DNA of 64,000 nt from Lichenicoccus roseus (GCF_005844085.1 NZ_VCDI01000003.1:248001-312000), one strand, 5' to 3'; shown: positions 46,262 to 59,332, numbered from the stretch's first letter. A program made the numbers and translations. Notes: generated by a model not told the origin, from the letters alone.

Positions 46262-46981
46262 ATGCAGGGGCTCGCGCGACATCCGATCGACCTCCCGCAC
46301 GAAGTCTGTTCCGGTTGCGCAGTGCGCAGCATCAGCCTGTGTGCCGCCCTCGAGACGGAAGAGCTGAAACTCCTCGATGCGATCAGCGCCCAAGTGCATT
46401 TCGGTGAGAAGCAGACCATCGCACGGCAGGACGATCCTGCCGGCTGGGTCTTCAACATCACCGGCGGGATGGTCAGGCTGTACCGGCTGCTTGCGGACGG
46501 ACGCCGGCAGATCATCGGTTTCCTGCTGCCCGGGGATTTCCTGGGGCTAGCGTTGTCCGAGCGCCACGCCTTCTGCGCCGATGCCGTGGACCCGGTGACC
46601 GCCTGCCGGTTCTCGCGCACGGATTTCTCGTGCCTGGTCGGCTCCAAGCCGCGGCTGCTGCAACGCCTGCATGAGGTTGCCATGCACGAACTGGCCCTGG
46701 CCCAGGATCACATCGTGCTCCTCGGCCGCCAGACTGCCGGGGAGCGGGTGGCTGCGTTCCTGGTGCAGTTGCGCGACCGGCGCAGCCGCCACGGTGCTGC
46801 CGGCCACCTGCACCTGCCATTGCCGATGACGCGCGCGGATATCGCGGACTATCTCGGGCTGACGCTGGAGACCGTCAGCCGGACGATCTCCCGGCTGGCG
46901 CGCGAAAACCTCCTGCTGGTGGTGCCGGGTGGAGTGCGTCTGCTTGATCCGGATGCGATCGAGGCGCTGTCACTCGCCTGA
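46262..46981 (+). CDS. Crp/Fnr family regulator with FNR/FnrN-type iron-sulfur cysteines
   Basis: Oxygen-responsive transcription factor candidate, 239 residues. N-terminal cysteines C16, C19 and C27 form C-x2-C-x7-C as in rhizobial FnrN, and C105 is the likely fourth [4Fe-4S] ligand. The cAMP-binding-type beta roll spans about 45-130; the HTH MTRADIADYLGLTLETVSRTISRL carries the E-xx-SR of FNR that reads TTGAT half-sites. The ATG at 46262 has tggag about 9 nt upstream. The open frame before it runs back into the tRNA gene and is non-coding. No FNR box was identified in the window. Confidence 0.88.
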   Translation: MQGLARHPIDLPHEVCSGCAVRSISLCAALETEELKLLDAISAQVHFGEKQTIARQDDPAGWVFNITGGMVRLYRLLADGRRQIIGFLLPGDFLGLALSERHAFCADAVDPVTACRFSRTDFSCLVGSKPRLLQRLHEVAMHELALAQDHIVLLGRQTAGERVAAFLVQLRDRRSRHGAAGHLHLPLPMTRADIADYLGLTLETVSRTISRLARENLLLVVPGGVRLLDPDAIEALSLA

Positions 46982-47029
46982 GGCGGCGGTTCTGATCACG
47001 TCGCCGGCGGTCATCCCGGCAACGCAGGC

Positions 47030-48124
47030 TCAGGCCGACTTGCTGCCGGCCGGTGCGGTCCATTCACGCCAGAGCAGGATCAGCGCCGCCATGATGGCCG
47101 GGCCGAGGAACAGGCCGAGCAGTCCCCAGCTCTCGACGCCACCCAGGATGCCGAGCAGCACCCAGAGGAACGGCAGCTTGGTGGCGCCGCCGATCAGCAC
47201 CGGCCGGATGAAATGGTCGGAGACGAAGATCACCACCATGCCGAACGCGAACAGGGCGATCCCGAAGGCGGCGCTGCCGCTCGCCACCACCAGCAGGGAA
47301 GCCAGCGCCACCGCGATCACCGCGCAGAACGGGATCATGGCGGCGACCGCGGTCAGCACGCCGAACAGGGTCGGATGCGGGGCGCCGGCGATGGCATAGG
47401 CGCCACCGAGGATCACGCCCTCGCCCAGGCCCACCAGCACCAGTCCGTCGACCGTGCCATGCACCGAGGCGATCATCTGCCGGCCGATCCGCTCGCCGCG
47501 CTCGCCGAACGCCCGCCGGCTGGCGACCAGCATCTGCGCGGTCACATCCTCGCCTTCGCGGAACAGGAAGAACAGGGTGATGATGGTGAAGGCGAACAGG
47601 GTGACGCGGTGCGCCACCTGGCTGCCGAGCTGTCGCGTCATCGCCACGCTGCGGGCCGGCTTGAGCTGCCTGAACAGGGTGTTGGCATCGCCGGGGTCGG
47701 TGAGGTGCTGCCGCCACCAGTTGGTCGCCGCCTCGCTGCCGACAGGCAGGTGCTCGAGTGCCGGGGGCACCGGGACGCCACTCTGGCGGGCATGGTCGAC
47801 CCAGACCAGCACGCCCTGTGCCTCCCGCGCCGCCTCGATCCCGATCAGCAGCAGGGGGACCACGAAGATGAGCGCCACCGCGCTGGTGAACACCAACGGC
47901 ATCAGCAGGTTGTGCTTGCCGGGCGGCCAGCGGCGTTTGGCGCGGCGGAACAGCGGCCAGATGGCGATCGCGAATACAGCCGCCCACGCGAGCGAGATCA
48001 GGAAGTCCTGCAGGGTGAACAGGCCGAGCAGGACGAGGAGCAGGACCAGGATGCCGCGCGCGACCTGCTGCGAGCGTGTCGGATCGATCGGGCCGGTGCG
48101 ATCTGGAGTGCTCTCGAACGACAT
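47030..48124 (-). CDS. AI-2E family permease
   Basis: Inner-membrane protein of the AI-2E family (PF01594); members include TqsA (AI-2 export) and Na+/H+ antiporter-like proteins, so the substrate is unknown. About eight membrane segments; conserved text GLGEGVILGGAYAIAGAPHPTLFGVLTAVAAMIP and SDHFIRPVLIGG. The start at 48124 is preferred (364 residues) because gagagg lies 6 nt before it; the ATG at 48130 directly abuts that ribosome site. Divergent from the acetamidase gene. Confidence 0.87.
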   Translation of the reverse strand: MSFESTPDRTGPIDPTRSQQVARGILVLLLVLLGLFTLQDFLISLAWAAVFAIAIWPLFRRAKRRWPPGKHNLLMPLVFTSAVALIFVVPLLLIGIEAAREAQGVLVWVDHARQSGVPVPPALEHLPVGSEAATNWWRQHLTDPGDANTLFRQLKPARSVAMTRQLGSQVAHRVTLFAFTIITLFFLFREGEDVTAQMLVASRRAFGERGERIGRQMIASVHGTVDGLVLVGLGEGVILGGAYAIAGAPHPTLFGVLTAVAAMIPFCAVIAVALASLLVVASGSAAFGIALFAFGMVVIFVSDHFIRPVLIGGATKLPFLWVLLGILGGVESWGLLGLFLGPAIMAALILLWREWTAPAGSKSA

Positions 48125-48362
48125 GCTCATCCTCTCGTGGCGCTGCTTGCCCGGTCCGGCTCCGGTCGACGCCGGTCCGCCAGAGGCATCGCGCTGCAAC
48201 GATCAGACAAAGCCAGGGTTCGGGCACTGTCTAGCCCGGCCCGCGGAAGCTGACGACCGATGATTTGCGCATGTCGCTTCGTGGACGGTGCTCGTCGGGC
48301 GCCGGGATTGCGGGCAACATCCGGGCACGGGCGGGGCCCCGAGGTTCGGAGGAGAGTGGACG

Positions 48363-49322
48363 ATGGCGGTGCATCAGGTGGCGGCGACGCCGGAGACGGT
48401 CCGGCTCGGGATGTTCGACGCGACGATCCCGCCGGTGTTGACGATAGCCTCCGGCGATACGGTGGCGCTCGAATGCCTCTCCGGCGGTCCCGAGGTGATG
48501 CCGCCGCCCGGCAGTCCGCTCGCCATCCCGACGGGCCTGGCGGCGATCCATGCCGCGAACCCGGCGCGGCTCGGCACCCACATGCTGACCGGGCCGGTCG
48601 CGGTGGCGGGCGCCATGCCGGGCGACATGCTGGAGGTACGCATCGAGGCAGTCGAGCCGGCCGCGGACTGGGGGTATTGCGGCTTCCGGCCGCTGGCGGG
48701 AACGCTGCCGGAGGATTTCCCGCACCGTTACATGAGCCATATCCCGGTGGACCGCGCGCGTGGCGTGTGCCGGCTGCCTTGGGGGCCGGAACTGAAGCTG
48801 CGGCCGTTCTTCGGCATCATGGGGGTGGCGCCGCCCGCCGACTGGGGCCGCATCTCGTCCCGCGAGCCGCGCCTGCACGGCGGCAACCTGGATAACCGCG
48901 AGCTGGTGGCCGGCAGCACGCTGTGGCTGCCGGTGCTGGTCGAGGGCGCCAATTTCTCGGCGGGAGACGGGCACGGGCTGCAGGGCGACGGCGAGGTGTG
49001 CGTGAACGCGCTCGAGATGTGTCTCGACGGCCGCTTCACCCTGGTGCTGCACAAGGGCCACGGCGTGCAGGATCCGATCCTGCTGCAGCCGCGCGCCGAG
49101 ACGCCGACGCATTTCATCACGATGGGACTAAACGAGGATCTGGGCATCGCCATGAAGCAGGCACTGCGGGAGATGATCGCGCTGATCACCACGCGCAGCG
49201 GGCTCACCCGCGACGAGGCCTATGTCAGCTGCTCGCTTGCAGTGGACTTCCGGGTCACGCAGACGGTGAACGGCGAGAAGGGCGTGCACGGCATGCTGCG
49301 CAAGGGATTGCTGTTCGCGTGA
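48363..49322 (+). CDS. Acetamidase/formamidase family protein
   Basis: Amide hydrolase of the FmdA/AmdA family (PF03069), which releases ammonia from formamide, acetamide or similar short amides; cytoplasmic; 319 residues. Visible motifs are AVEPAADWGYCGFRPLAG, the HGGNLDNRELVAGSTLWLPV metal-site segment and GDGHGLQGDGEVCVNALE. The ATG at 48363 has ggaggag about 9 nt upstream. It is followed 11 bp later by a GFA-domain gene, then a second GFA gene, suggesting a small detoxification or one-carbon operon. Confidence 0.87.
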   Translation: MAVHQVAATPETVRLGMFDATIPPVLTIASGDTVALECLSGGPEVMPPPGSPLAIPTGLAAIHAANPARLGTHMLTGPVAVAGAMPGDMLEVRIEAVEPAADWGYCGFRPLAGTLPEDFPHRYMSHIPVDRARGVCRLPWGPELKLRPFFGIMGVAPPADWGRISSREPRLHGGNLDNRELVAGSTLWLPVLVEGANFSAGDGHGLQGDGEVCVNALEMCLDGRFTLVLHKGHGVQDPILLQPRAETPTHFITMGLNEDLGIAMKQALREMIALITTRSGLTRDEAYVSCSLAVDFRVTQTVNGEKGVHGMLRKGLLFA

Positions 49323-49333
49323 GGGAAATGGAC

Positions 49334-49768
49334 ATGAAGGACAAGATGACCGGCGGGTGTTTCTGCGGCGCGGTGCGCTACGAGGTCGAGGGACCGCCCC
49401 TGACGACACGGGCGTGCTGGTGCCGGGATTGCCAGTATCTCGCCTGCGGCAATGCGGCGGTGAACGTGATCTGCGCCAGCGCCGGCCTGAAGGTGACGGG
49501 CGTCACCACCGAGTATGTCAGCGTGGCGGATAGCGGCAACGAGATGCGCCGGCGGTTCTGCCCGACCTGCGGCACCGGGTTGTTCAGTGCCGCGACCTGC
49601 CGCCCGGAAGCGGTGGTGGTGCGCGCCGGCACACTGGACGATCCGGCGCCGGCACACCCGGCGAGCTACATCTGGACGTCGTCGCGGCCGGCCTGGGGCC
49701 TGGTCGATCCGCAGGCACGGCATTTCGAGCAGCAGCCGCCGCCGCCGGGGGCCGCGCGGGGCGATTGA
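49334..49768 (+). CDS. GFA family protein (Mss4-like zinc fold), copy 1
   Basis: Protein of the glutathione-dependent formaldehyde-activating/CENP-V family (PF04828), a zinc-binding beta fold; despite the name, few members have proven Gfa activity. 144 residues from 49334 (gaggg 8 nt upstream; an ATG at 49328 is possible). Zinc cysteines: CFCGAVRYE, CWCRDCQ and FCPTCGTG. It follows the formamidase gene by 11 bp. Confidence 0.88.
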   Translation: MKDKMTGGCFCGAVRYEVEGPPLTTRACWCRDCQYLACGNAAVNVICASAGLKVTGVTTEYVSVADSGNEMRRRFCPTCGTGLFSAATCRPEAVVVRAGTLDDPAPAHPASYIWTSSRPAWGLVDPQARHFEQQPPPPGAARGD

Positions 49769-49841
49769 CGCCGGGATGGCGTCGTAGTCGTTATGCGAAC
49801 CGGCCGGAGAGCCGCGGTCGATAAATCCAGGAGGGACGACG

Positions 49842-50276
49842 ATGAGCGAGACAGCAACCCATGCCGGGTCCTGCTTCTGCGGCGCGGTGTCGCTGGAGGT
49901 GTCCGGCACGCCGGAGGGAATGGGCTACTGCCATTGCCGGTCGTGCCAGTCCTGGTCGGGAGGGCCGGTGAACGCCTTCACGCTGTGGTCCCCGGACGCG
50001 GTGCGGGTGACGTCCGGGTCGGAGCATGTCGGAACCTTCCAGAAGACCGACTTCACGCAGCGGCAGTATTGCACCCGCTGTGGCGGCCACCTGATGTCCC
50101 GCCATCCGACGGTCGGCCTGGTCGACGTGTTCGCCGCCACCGTGCCGACCCTGCCGTTCGCCGCCGGCGTGCACGTCAACTATGCCGACACCGTCCTGCA
50201 CATGCATGACGGGCTGCCCAAGTTCCGGGACTTCCCCGCGGAACTCGGCGGCTCCGGCGAGATGCTGCCGGAGTAG
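49842..50276 (+). CDS. GFA family protein (Mss4-like zinc fold), copy 2
   Basis: Second GFA-domain protein, 144 residues, strong ggaggg before the ATG. Zinc cysteines CFCGAVSLE, CHCRSCQSW and YCTRCGGHL match the family. It differs clearly from copy 1 outside the cysteine motifs (for example the C-terminal HMHDGLPKFRDFP), so the two are old paralogues or independent members rather than a recent duplication. The gene ends 5 bp before the convergent oligopeptidase gene. Confidence 0.88.
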   Translation: MSETATHAGSCFCGAVSLEVSGTPEGMGYCHCRSCQSWSGGPVNAFTLWSPDAVRVTSGSEHVGTFQKTDFTQRQYCTRCGGHLMSRHPTVGLVDVFAATVPTLPFAAGVHVNYADTVLHMHDGLPKFRDFPAELGGSGEMLPE

Positions 50277-50281
50277 ACCCT

Positions 50282-52360
50282 TCAGGCTGCGCCGACACAC
50301 CAGATCGCGAAGGCCTGCGCCAGGGCGGTCTCCTTGAGCCGCGCGTAGCGGCCGGAGGCGCCGCCGTGGCCGGCTTCCATGTTGATACGCAGCAGGATCG
50401 GGCGGTTGCCGGTGGTGACCTGCCGCAGCTTCGCGACCCACTTGGCCGGCTCCCAGTAGGTCACGCGGGGGTCCGACAGGCCGCCGAGCGCGAGGATGGC
50501 GGGGTAGGCCACCGCGCGGATGTTGTCGTACGGGGAGTAGCCGGCGATGAGGTCGTAGGCTTCGGCGTCGGTGATCGGGTTGCCCCATTCCGGCCATTCC
50601 GGCGGCGTCAGCGGCAGCGAGACGTCGGACATGGTGTTGAGCATGTCGACGAACGGCACCTGGGCGATCACGCCGGCGAACAGATCCGGGCGCAGGTTGG
50701 CGACGGCACCCATCAGCAGGCCGCCGGCCGAACCACCCTGCGCCACGATGCGCGCCGGGTCGGCAAGGCGCTGCTCGACGAGATGCTGGGCGCAGGCGAT
50801 GAAGTCGGTGAAGCTGTTCGGCTTGCGCGGGCCGCGCCCGTCCAGGAACCAGCCCCAGCCCTTCTCCGAGCCACCCCGGACATGGGCGATGGCATACACC
50901 CAGCCGCGATCGACCAGGCCGAGGGCGGTGATGGAGAACGCCGGCTCGATCGCGTGGCCGTACGAGCCGTAGCCATACAGCAGCAGCGGCGCGGTGCCGA
51001 TTTCGGGCGTGTCGTGGCGCATGAGGACGGTGACCGGCACCATGGTGCCGTCCGGCGCCGGCGCCTGCAGCCGCCGCGTGCGATACTGCGCGGGGTCATG
51101 GCCGGACGGGATTTCCTGTGTCTTGAGCAGGCGCCGCTCGCGGGTGTCCATGTCGTACTCGAACCATTGCCGCGGCGTGGTCGGCGACTGGTAGCCGGTG
51201 CGTAGTTTCGTGGTGTCGTACTCGTAGCTGCCATCCACCGACAGCAGGTATGCCGGCTCGTCGATGGCGATGCCGTGCGTATCGCCATCACGTCTCATGA
51301 TGACGATGCTGTTGTTGGCTTCATGCCGCTCGACATAGACCAGATGATCGCGGAACGACCGTTCGCGTACGATATAATGGCCAGGACGGTACGGCACGAG
51401 GTCCCGCCAGTGCTCGCGCGAGAACGCATCCGCCGGGGTCTGCATCAGCTTGAAATCGACGGCGCCGTCGAGGTTGGTGCGGATGATGAAACGGTCGCCC
51501 CAGTGCGACAGCGAGTAGCGCACGCCCTTGTCGCGGGCGGCGACCAGGACCGGTGCCGCGGTGGGGTCGGAGGCCGGGATCAGCCAGGTCTCGGTGGTTT
51601 CCTGGTCGCCGCACTCGAGGGTGATCCACTCTCGCGACGACGTGGTGCCGACGCCGATGAAGAAGCCCGGATCGTGTTCCTCGTAGACAAGCTCGTCATC
51701 TCCACCACGCGCGGGCCGGCGGTAGATGCGCGTCGGGCGGCCGTTGTCGTCGCGGAAGGTCCAGAACAGGAAGCGGCTGCAGGGCGAGAAGGTGAAGTCG
51801 CCGGTGCTGCTCTCGATGGCATGGTCCAGCAGCGTGCCGGTCTCGAGATCGAGCACGCGGATGCGGTAGACCTCCGAGCCCTGCGCGTCCTCGGCATAGG
51901 CGAACAGGCGGTGGTCGTTGCCGTGCTGGGCGTCGGCGACGACGAAATAGTCGTGCGGCTTCGCCAGCGCGTCGACATCGAGCAGCACCTGTTCGTTTCC
52001 ACCGCCGCGTGGACGCCGCGCATAGACCGGCTGCTCGGCGCCGTCGGCATAGCGCGCATAGTATTCCCAATCGCCATCCGGCAGCGGCGGCGACATCTCG
52101 TCCGGTTTCAGGCGGCCCTTCATCTCGTCCAGCAGCGTCGCCTGCAGCGCCTCGGTCGGCGCCAGCATCGCCGCGGTGTAGGCATTCTCGGCGCGCAGAT
52201 GGGTCGCGATATCATCGCGCAGCACCGCCGGATCGCGCAGCACGCGTTGCCAGTTCTCGTCCTTCATCCAGGCATAGTCGTCGGTGCGGGTGCGCCCGAG
52301 CTGCTCGATGCGCAGCGGCCGACGCCCGGCGGCGGGCGGCTGGAGTGGGTTGGCGTCCAT
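50282..52360 (-). CDS. ptrB: Oligopeptidase B (S9 prolyl oligopeptidase family)
   Basis: Serine peptidase cutting after Arg/Lys in short peptides; 692 residues, without a signal peptide, so cytoplasmic. N-terminal beta-propeller (about 75-410) gated over the alpha/beta hydrolase domain. Catalytic Ser in GGSAGGLLMG (near 542), Asp in GLSDPRVTYWEPAKW and His in MEAGHGGASGRY (near 663). The RTDDYAWMKDENW start region is typical. Start ATG at 52360; it is 33 bp downstream of recG on the same strand. Confidence 0.95.
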   Translation of the reverse strand: MDANPLQPPAAGRRPLRIEQLGRTRTDDYAWMKDENWQRVLRDPAVLRDDIATHLRAENAYTAAMLAPTEALQATLLDEMKGRLKPDEMSPPLPDGDWEYYARYADGAEQPVYARRPRGGGNEQVLLDVDALAKPHDYFVVADAQHGNDHRLFAYAEDAQGSEVYRIRVLDLETGTLLDHAIESSTGDFTFSPCSRFLFWTFRDDNGRPTRIYRRPARGGDDELVYEEHDPGFFIGVGTTSSREWITLECGDQETTETWLIPASDPTAAPVLVAARDKGVRYSLSHWGDRFIIRTNLDGAVDFKLMQTPADAFSREHWRDLVPYRPGHYIVRERSFRDHLVYVERHEANNSIVIMRRDGDTHGIAIDEPAYLLSVDGSYEYDTTKLRTGYQSPTTPRQWFEYDMDTRERRLLKTQEIPSGHDPAQYRTRRLQAPAPDGTMVPVTVLMRHDTPEIGTAPLLLYGYGSYGHAIEPAFSITALGLVDRGWVYAIAHVRGGSEKGWGWFLDGRGPRKPNSFTDFIACAQHLVEQRLADPARIVAQGGSAGGLLMGAVANLRPDLFAGVIAQVPFVDMLNTMSDVSLPLTPPEWPEWGNPITDAEAYDLIAGYSPYDNIRAVAYPAILALGGLSDPRVTYWEPAKWVAKLRQVTTGNRPILLRINMEAGHGGASGRYARLKETALAQAFAIWCVGAA

Positions 52361-52393
52361 TCGGGTGGCTCCGTCGAGAGGTGCTGAGTGTGG

Positions 52394-54595
52394 TCAGCCG
52401 GAATGCAGGGTGCGCAGTGCATCGGTGCGGCCGAACAGGTCGAGCAGCACCGTGACAGCCTGCCCGCGCGGCGAGGTCAATGCGGGATCGCGATCGAGCA
52501 GCATCTCGGCATCCTGCCAGGCGAGACGCAGCAGTTCGTCGAAGCGCGGGCCGGCGGCGAGGCGGAAGCCGGGCAGGCCGGATTGCCGGCGCCCCATCAG
52601 GTCGCCGCCGCCGCGCAGGCGATGGTCCTCGTCGGCGATCAGGAAGCCGTCCTCGGTCTCGCGCAGCATGGCGAGGCGCTGGCGCGCACTTGCGGTGAGC
52701 GCGTCGTCATGCAGCAGCAGGCAGTAGCTGACCTCGCCACCGCGCCCGACCCGACCGCGCAGCTGGTGCAGCTGCGCCAGCCCGAAACGCTCGGCATGCT
52801 CGATCACCATGATGGTCGCACCGGGAACATCGACGCCGACCTCGATCACCGTGGTGGCGACCAGGATGCGCGTGCGGCCGGCCGCGAAATCCGCCAAGGC
52901 CGCCTCGCGCACGGCGATGTCCTGCCTGCCGTGCGCCAGCCCGACGCGGCCGAGGCCGAACCGCTCGGTCAGCGAGGCGTGCCGGGCCTCCGCCGCCGCC
53001 ACGTCGAGCAGCTCGCTCTCGCTGACCAGCGGGCAGACCCAGAACGCCTGCGCTCCGCCGCCTTGGGCCCCGCCGCTCTGGGTACCGCCGGCGAGCGCAC
53101 GGGAGATGCCGGCGCAGACCTCCTCCATGGCGGCGATGGCGTGCAGGCTGGTGCGTATCGGCTTGCGGCCGGGTGGTTTGCCGTCGAGCCGGCTGACCTG
53201 CATCTCGCCCCACTGGGTCAGCAGCAGGGTGCGCGGGATGGGGGTTGCCGTCATCACCAGGATGTCGGTCATCTCACCCTTGTCGCCAAGCATGAGGCGC
53301 TGCTCGACGCCGAAACGATGCTGCTCGTCGATCACCGCGAGTGCGAGGTCGTCGAAGGCAACGCCATGCTGGAACAGCGCGTGGGTGCCGACCGCGAGCT
53401 TCACCCGGCCGGAGGCGAGATCGTCCAGCGCCTGCTTGCGGGCGCGCCCCTTGATGCTGCCGGTGAGCAGGGCGACCGGCACCGGCGACAGCCGGCTCAG
53501 CGTCGCGTGGTGCTGGCGGGCCAGGATCTCGGTCGGCACCATCAACGCCGATTGCAGGCCGCATTCGGCGGCGCGCAGCATGGCCATCAACGCCACCAGC
53601 GTCTTGCCGGCGCCGACATCGCCCTGCAGCAGGCGCAGCATCCGGGTCGGGGCGGCGAGGTCGGCATCGATCTCGGCCAGCACATGGCGCTGCGCCGGGG
53701 TGGGAAGGTGGCCGAAGGTGGCCAGCGCCTGGCGCCGCAGCGTGTCGTCGCCGGATAGGCCACGGCCCGGACGGGTACGGCTGCGTCGGCGGGCACGCCC
53801 CACCGCGACCTGGCTCGCCAGCAGCTCGTCGCACCCCAGCCGCTGGCGGGCAGCGTCCAATCTCTTCGCGAGGGTGACCGGGTCGGCGTCGACGAGGGTG
53901 TCACCGGGGAAATGCAGCAGGCGCAGCGCCTCGGCAAAGCCGGGCCACTTCTCGCGGGCGACCACCGATGGCTCCAGCCATTCGGGCAGCTCCGGCACCC
54001 GCTCCAGGGCGATGCGCAGGCTGCGTGCGACGACCTTCGGGACCAGTCCGGCGGTGAGCGGCCAGGAGGCTTCCAGCAGCGGCAGCTCGTTGGCGCGGGT
54101 GCGCGGCAGCATGTGCTCCGGATGCGCCATGCTGAGGCGGTTGCCGTACTGTTCCAGGCGTCCGGACACCATCAGCTCGGCACCCGGAGCAAGGCCGCGC
54201 GCCTGGTGCTGGCTGAAGAACACCAGCTCGGCGGTGCCGCTGCCGTCGCCGACCAGCACGCGCCAGGGTTGCCGCGGCCGCTGCGGGCGATCGAGTCGCT
54301 GCACGGTGACGGCGAGGGTGGCGATGCGTCCGGCCTCGGCCTCGGCGAGCCGCGGCCGGTAGCGGCGGTCGATCATGCCTTCGGGCAGATGGAACAGCAG
54401 GTCGAGCAGCGTCGGGCCGCCGACCGCGCGGGCGAGCAGGCCGACGAGACCGGCATTGAGCGGCAGGGACGAAAGCGGCGCGCGCAAAGCGTCGTGCGGC
54501 GACGCCGGCCGGACGGCTTCTTCGGCAGCCGGCTCGGGCGGGCGTCGCCCGTGCTGCCGGGATGCGGGCTGCTGGGATGCGGTCTGCTGGGACAA
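52394..54595 (-). CDS. recG: ATP-dependent DNA helicase RecG
   Basis: Branch-migrating helicase for stalled forks and recombination; 733 residues. N-terminal wedge domain (VLVGDGSGTAELVFF), Walker A GDVGAGKT (about 322-329), DEQHRFGV near 420, motif VI ATTVIEVGVDVPGA and QLRGRVGRG. The first start is a TTG at 54595; no ATG or GTG lies before the conserved SSLPLNAGLVGLLAR, so the true start is uncertain. Between helicase motifs a Gly/Ala/Gln-rich insert (GGTQSGGAQGGGAQ) is seen. It is divergent from sdhE-mfd. Confidence 0.95.
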   Translation of the reverse strand: MSQQTASQQPASRQHGRRPPEPAAEEAVRPASPHDALRAPLSSLPLNAGLVGLLARAVGGPTLLDLLFHLPEGMIDRRYRPRLAEAEAGRIATLAVTVQRLDRPQRPRQPWRVLVGDGSGTAELVFFSQHQARGLAPGAELMVSGRLEQYGNRLSMAHPEHMLPRTRANELPLLEASWPLTAGLVPKVVARSLRIALERVPELPEWLEPSVVAREKWPGFAEALRLLHFPGDTLVDADPVTLAKRLDAARQRLGCDELLASQVAVGRARRRSRTRPGRGLSGDDTLRRQALATFGHLPTPAQRHVLAEIDADLAAPTRMLRLLQGDVGAGKTLVALMAMLRAAECGLQSALMVPTEILARQHHATLSRLSPVPVALLTGSIKGRARKQALDDLASGRVKLAVGTHALFQHGVAFDDLALAVIDEQHRFGVEQRLMLGDKGEMTDILVMTATPIPRTLLLTQWGEMQVSRLDGKPPGRKPIRTSLHAIAAMEEVCAGISRALAGGTQSGGAQGGGAQAFWVCPLVSESELLDVAAAEARHASLTERFGLGRVGLAHGRQDIAVREAALADFAAGRTRILVATTVIEVGVDVPGATIMVIEHAERFGLAQLHQLRGRVGRGGEVSYCLLLHDDALTASARQRLAMLRETEDGFLIADEDHRLRGGGDLMGRRQSGLPGFRLAAGPRFDELLRLAWQDAEMLLDRDPALTSPRGQAVTVLLDLFGRTDALRTLHSG

Positions 54596-54651
54596 GTTGC
54601 TGCTGGCATCCTCGGTCGGTATGGGCTGACAGGCAGGGGGTGCGCCGCTAT

Positions 54652-55028
54652 ATGACAGCGCGCGCCATGGAACAAACCGCCATTCCTGATACTCCGTCCA
54701 CGCCGGCTCCGCACTCTCCCGCCCCGCCGGAGGGGATCCTGCCTTCGGACGGGGCCCGGCGGCGCCGTATCCTGTTCAGGGCCACCCACCGCGGCACCCA
54801 TGAAACCGACATCCTGATCGGCGGGTTCGTGCAGGCGGGTCTCGCCGGCTTCAGCGGCGAGGAACTCGATGCGCTCGAGGAGATCATGGAATTGCCCGAC
54901 GTCGACCTCGCTGACTGGCTGACCGGGCGCCGTCCGATCCCTCCCGAATCCGACAGCCCGATGCTGCGGCGCATCGAGGACGCCTCGCACGAGACTGCCC
55001 GCAACGCGCGCCTCGGGCTGGTGCAGCG

Positions 55029-55032
<4 letters not shown>
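54652..55032 (+). CDS. sdhE: Succinate dehydrogenase assembly factor (flavinator) SdhE
   Basis: Small protein promoting covalent FAD attachment to SdhA; 126 residues. The Sdh5/SdhE core reads RRRILFRATHRGTHETDILIGGF (the RGTHETD loop corresponds to the RGxxE flavinylation motif), then ELDALEEIMELPDVDLADWL. About 40 N-terminal residues are a Pro/Ala-rich extension; an internal ATG at 54667 would shorten it slightly. The stop overlaps the mfd start (TTGA). The recG-sdhE-mfd order is a standard alphaproteobacterial arrangement. Confidence 0.92.
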
Positions 55033-58540
<3,508 letters not shown>

Positions 58541-58541
<1 letters not shown>

Positions 58542-59332
58542 TGCAGCCGGATGCTGTCACGCTCCAGGGGCGGGTCGCACTGGTGACGGGTGCTGCGAGC
58601 GGCATCGGGGCGGCTGTCGCGAGGCGCCTGGTCGCCGCAGGGGCCCAGGTGGCGATCGCCGATCTCGATCTCGCGCAAGCGGAGCGGCTGGCGGCGTCGC
58701 TCGGCAGCGGCGTGGCAATCGCCGTGGCGATGGATGTCACGGAGGAGGCCCAGGTCGAGGCCGGCGTTGCCGCCGTGGTGCAGCAGTTTGGCCGGCTCGA
58801 CATCCTGGTCAGCAATGCCGGTGTCCAGCATGTGCAGCCGATCGTGGAATTGTCGCTCGCCGACTGGCGCCGGGTCACCGCGATCCATCTGGACGCCGCC
58901 TTCCTGACCACGCGTGCGGCGATGCGGGCGATGCAGACGCAAGGCGCTGGCGGCAGCATCATCTACATGGGCTCGGTGCATTCCAAGGAGGCGTCACCGT
59001 ACAAGGCGCCTTATGTCGCAGCGAAGCATGCACTGATCGGGCTGGCCAAGGTGGTGGCCAGGGAAGGTGCGGTGGACGGCATACGCGCCAACGTGGTGTG
59101 CCCGGGCTTCGTGCTGACGCCGCTGGTGCAGCGGCAGATCCCCGAGCATGCGGCACGGCTCGGGATCAGCGAGGATGCGGTGCGTAGCCAGGTGCTGCTC
59201 AAGGACACCGTCGACGGCGAATTCACCACCGTGGAGGATGTCGCCGAAGCGGTCCTGTTCTTCGCAGGCTTCGGCAGCAACGCCCTGACCGGGCAGTCGC
59301 TGGTGGTGAGCCACGGCTGGAGCATGCAGTAG
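58541..59332 (+). CDS. bdhA: D-3-hydroxybutyrate dehydrogenase (SDR family)
   Basis: NAD-dependent SDR that interconverts 3-hydroxybutyrate and acetoacetate, used in polyhydroxybutyrate and ketone-body metabolism; 263 residues. TGAASGIG at 16-23, NAG near 95, and the family-specific SVHSKEASPYKAPYVAAKHALIGLAK with catalytic Y158 and K162. The C-terminus GQSLVVSHGWSMQ is typical. The ATG overlaps the mfd stop (TGATG). Assignment to bdhA rather than another SDR rests on the HSKEASPYK block. Confidence 0.88.

Noticed and set aside
45961-47000. tRNA-Pro as an integration site for a genomic island
   Set aside because: No integrase, no duplicated tRNA 3' end and no change in composition were seen downstream; the neighbours are ordinary chromosomal genes.
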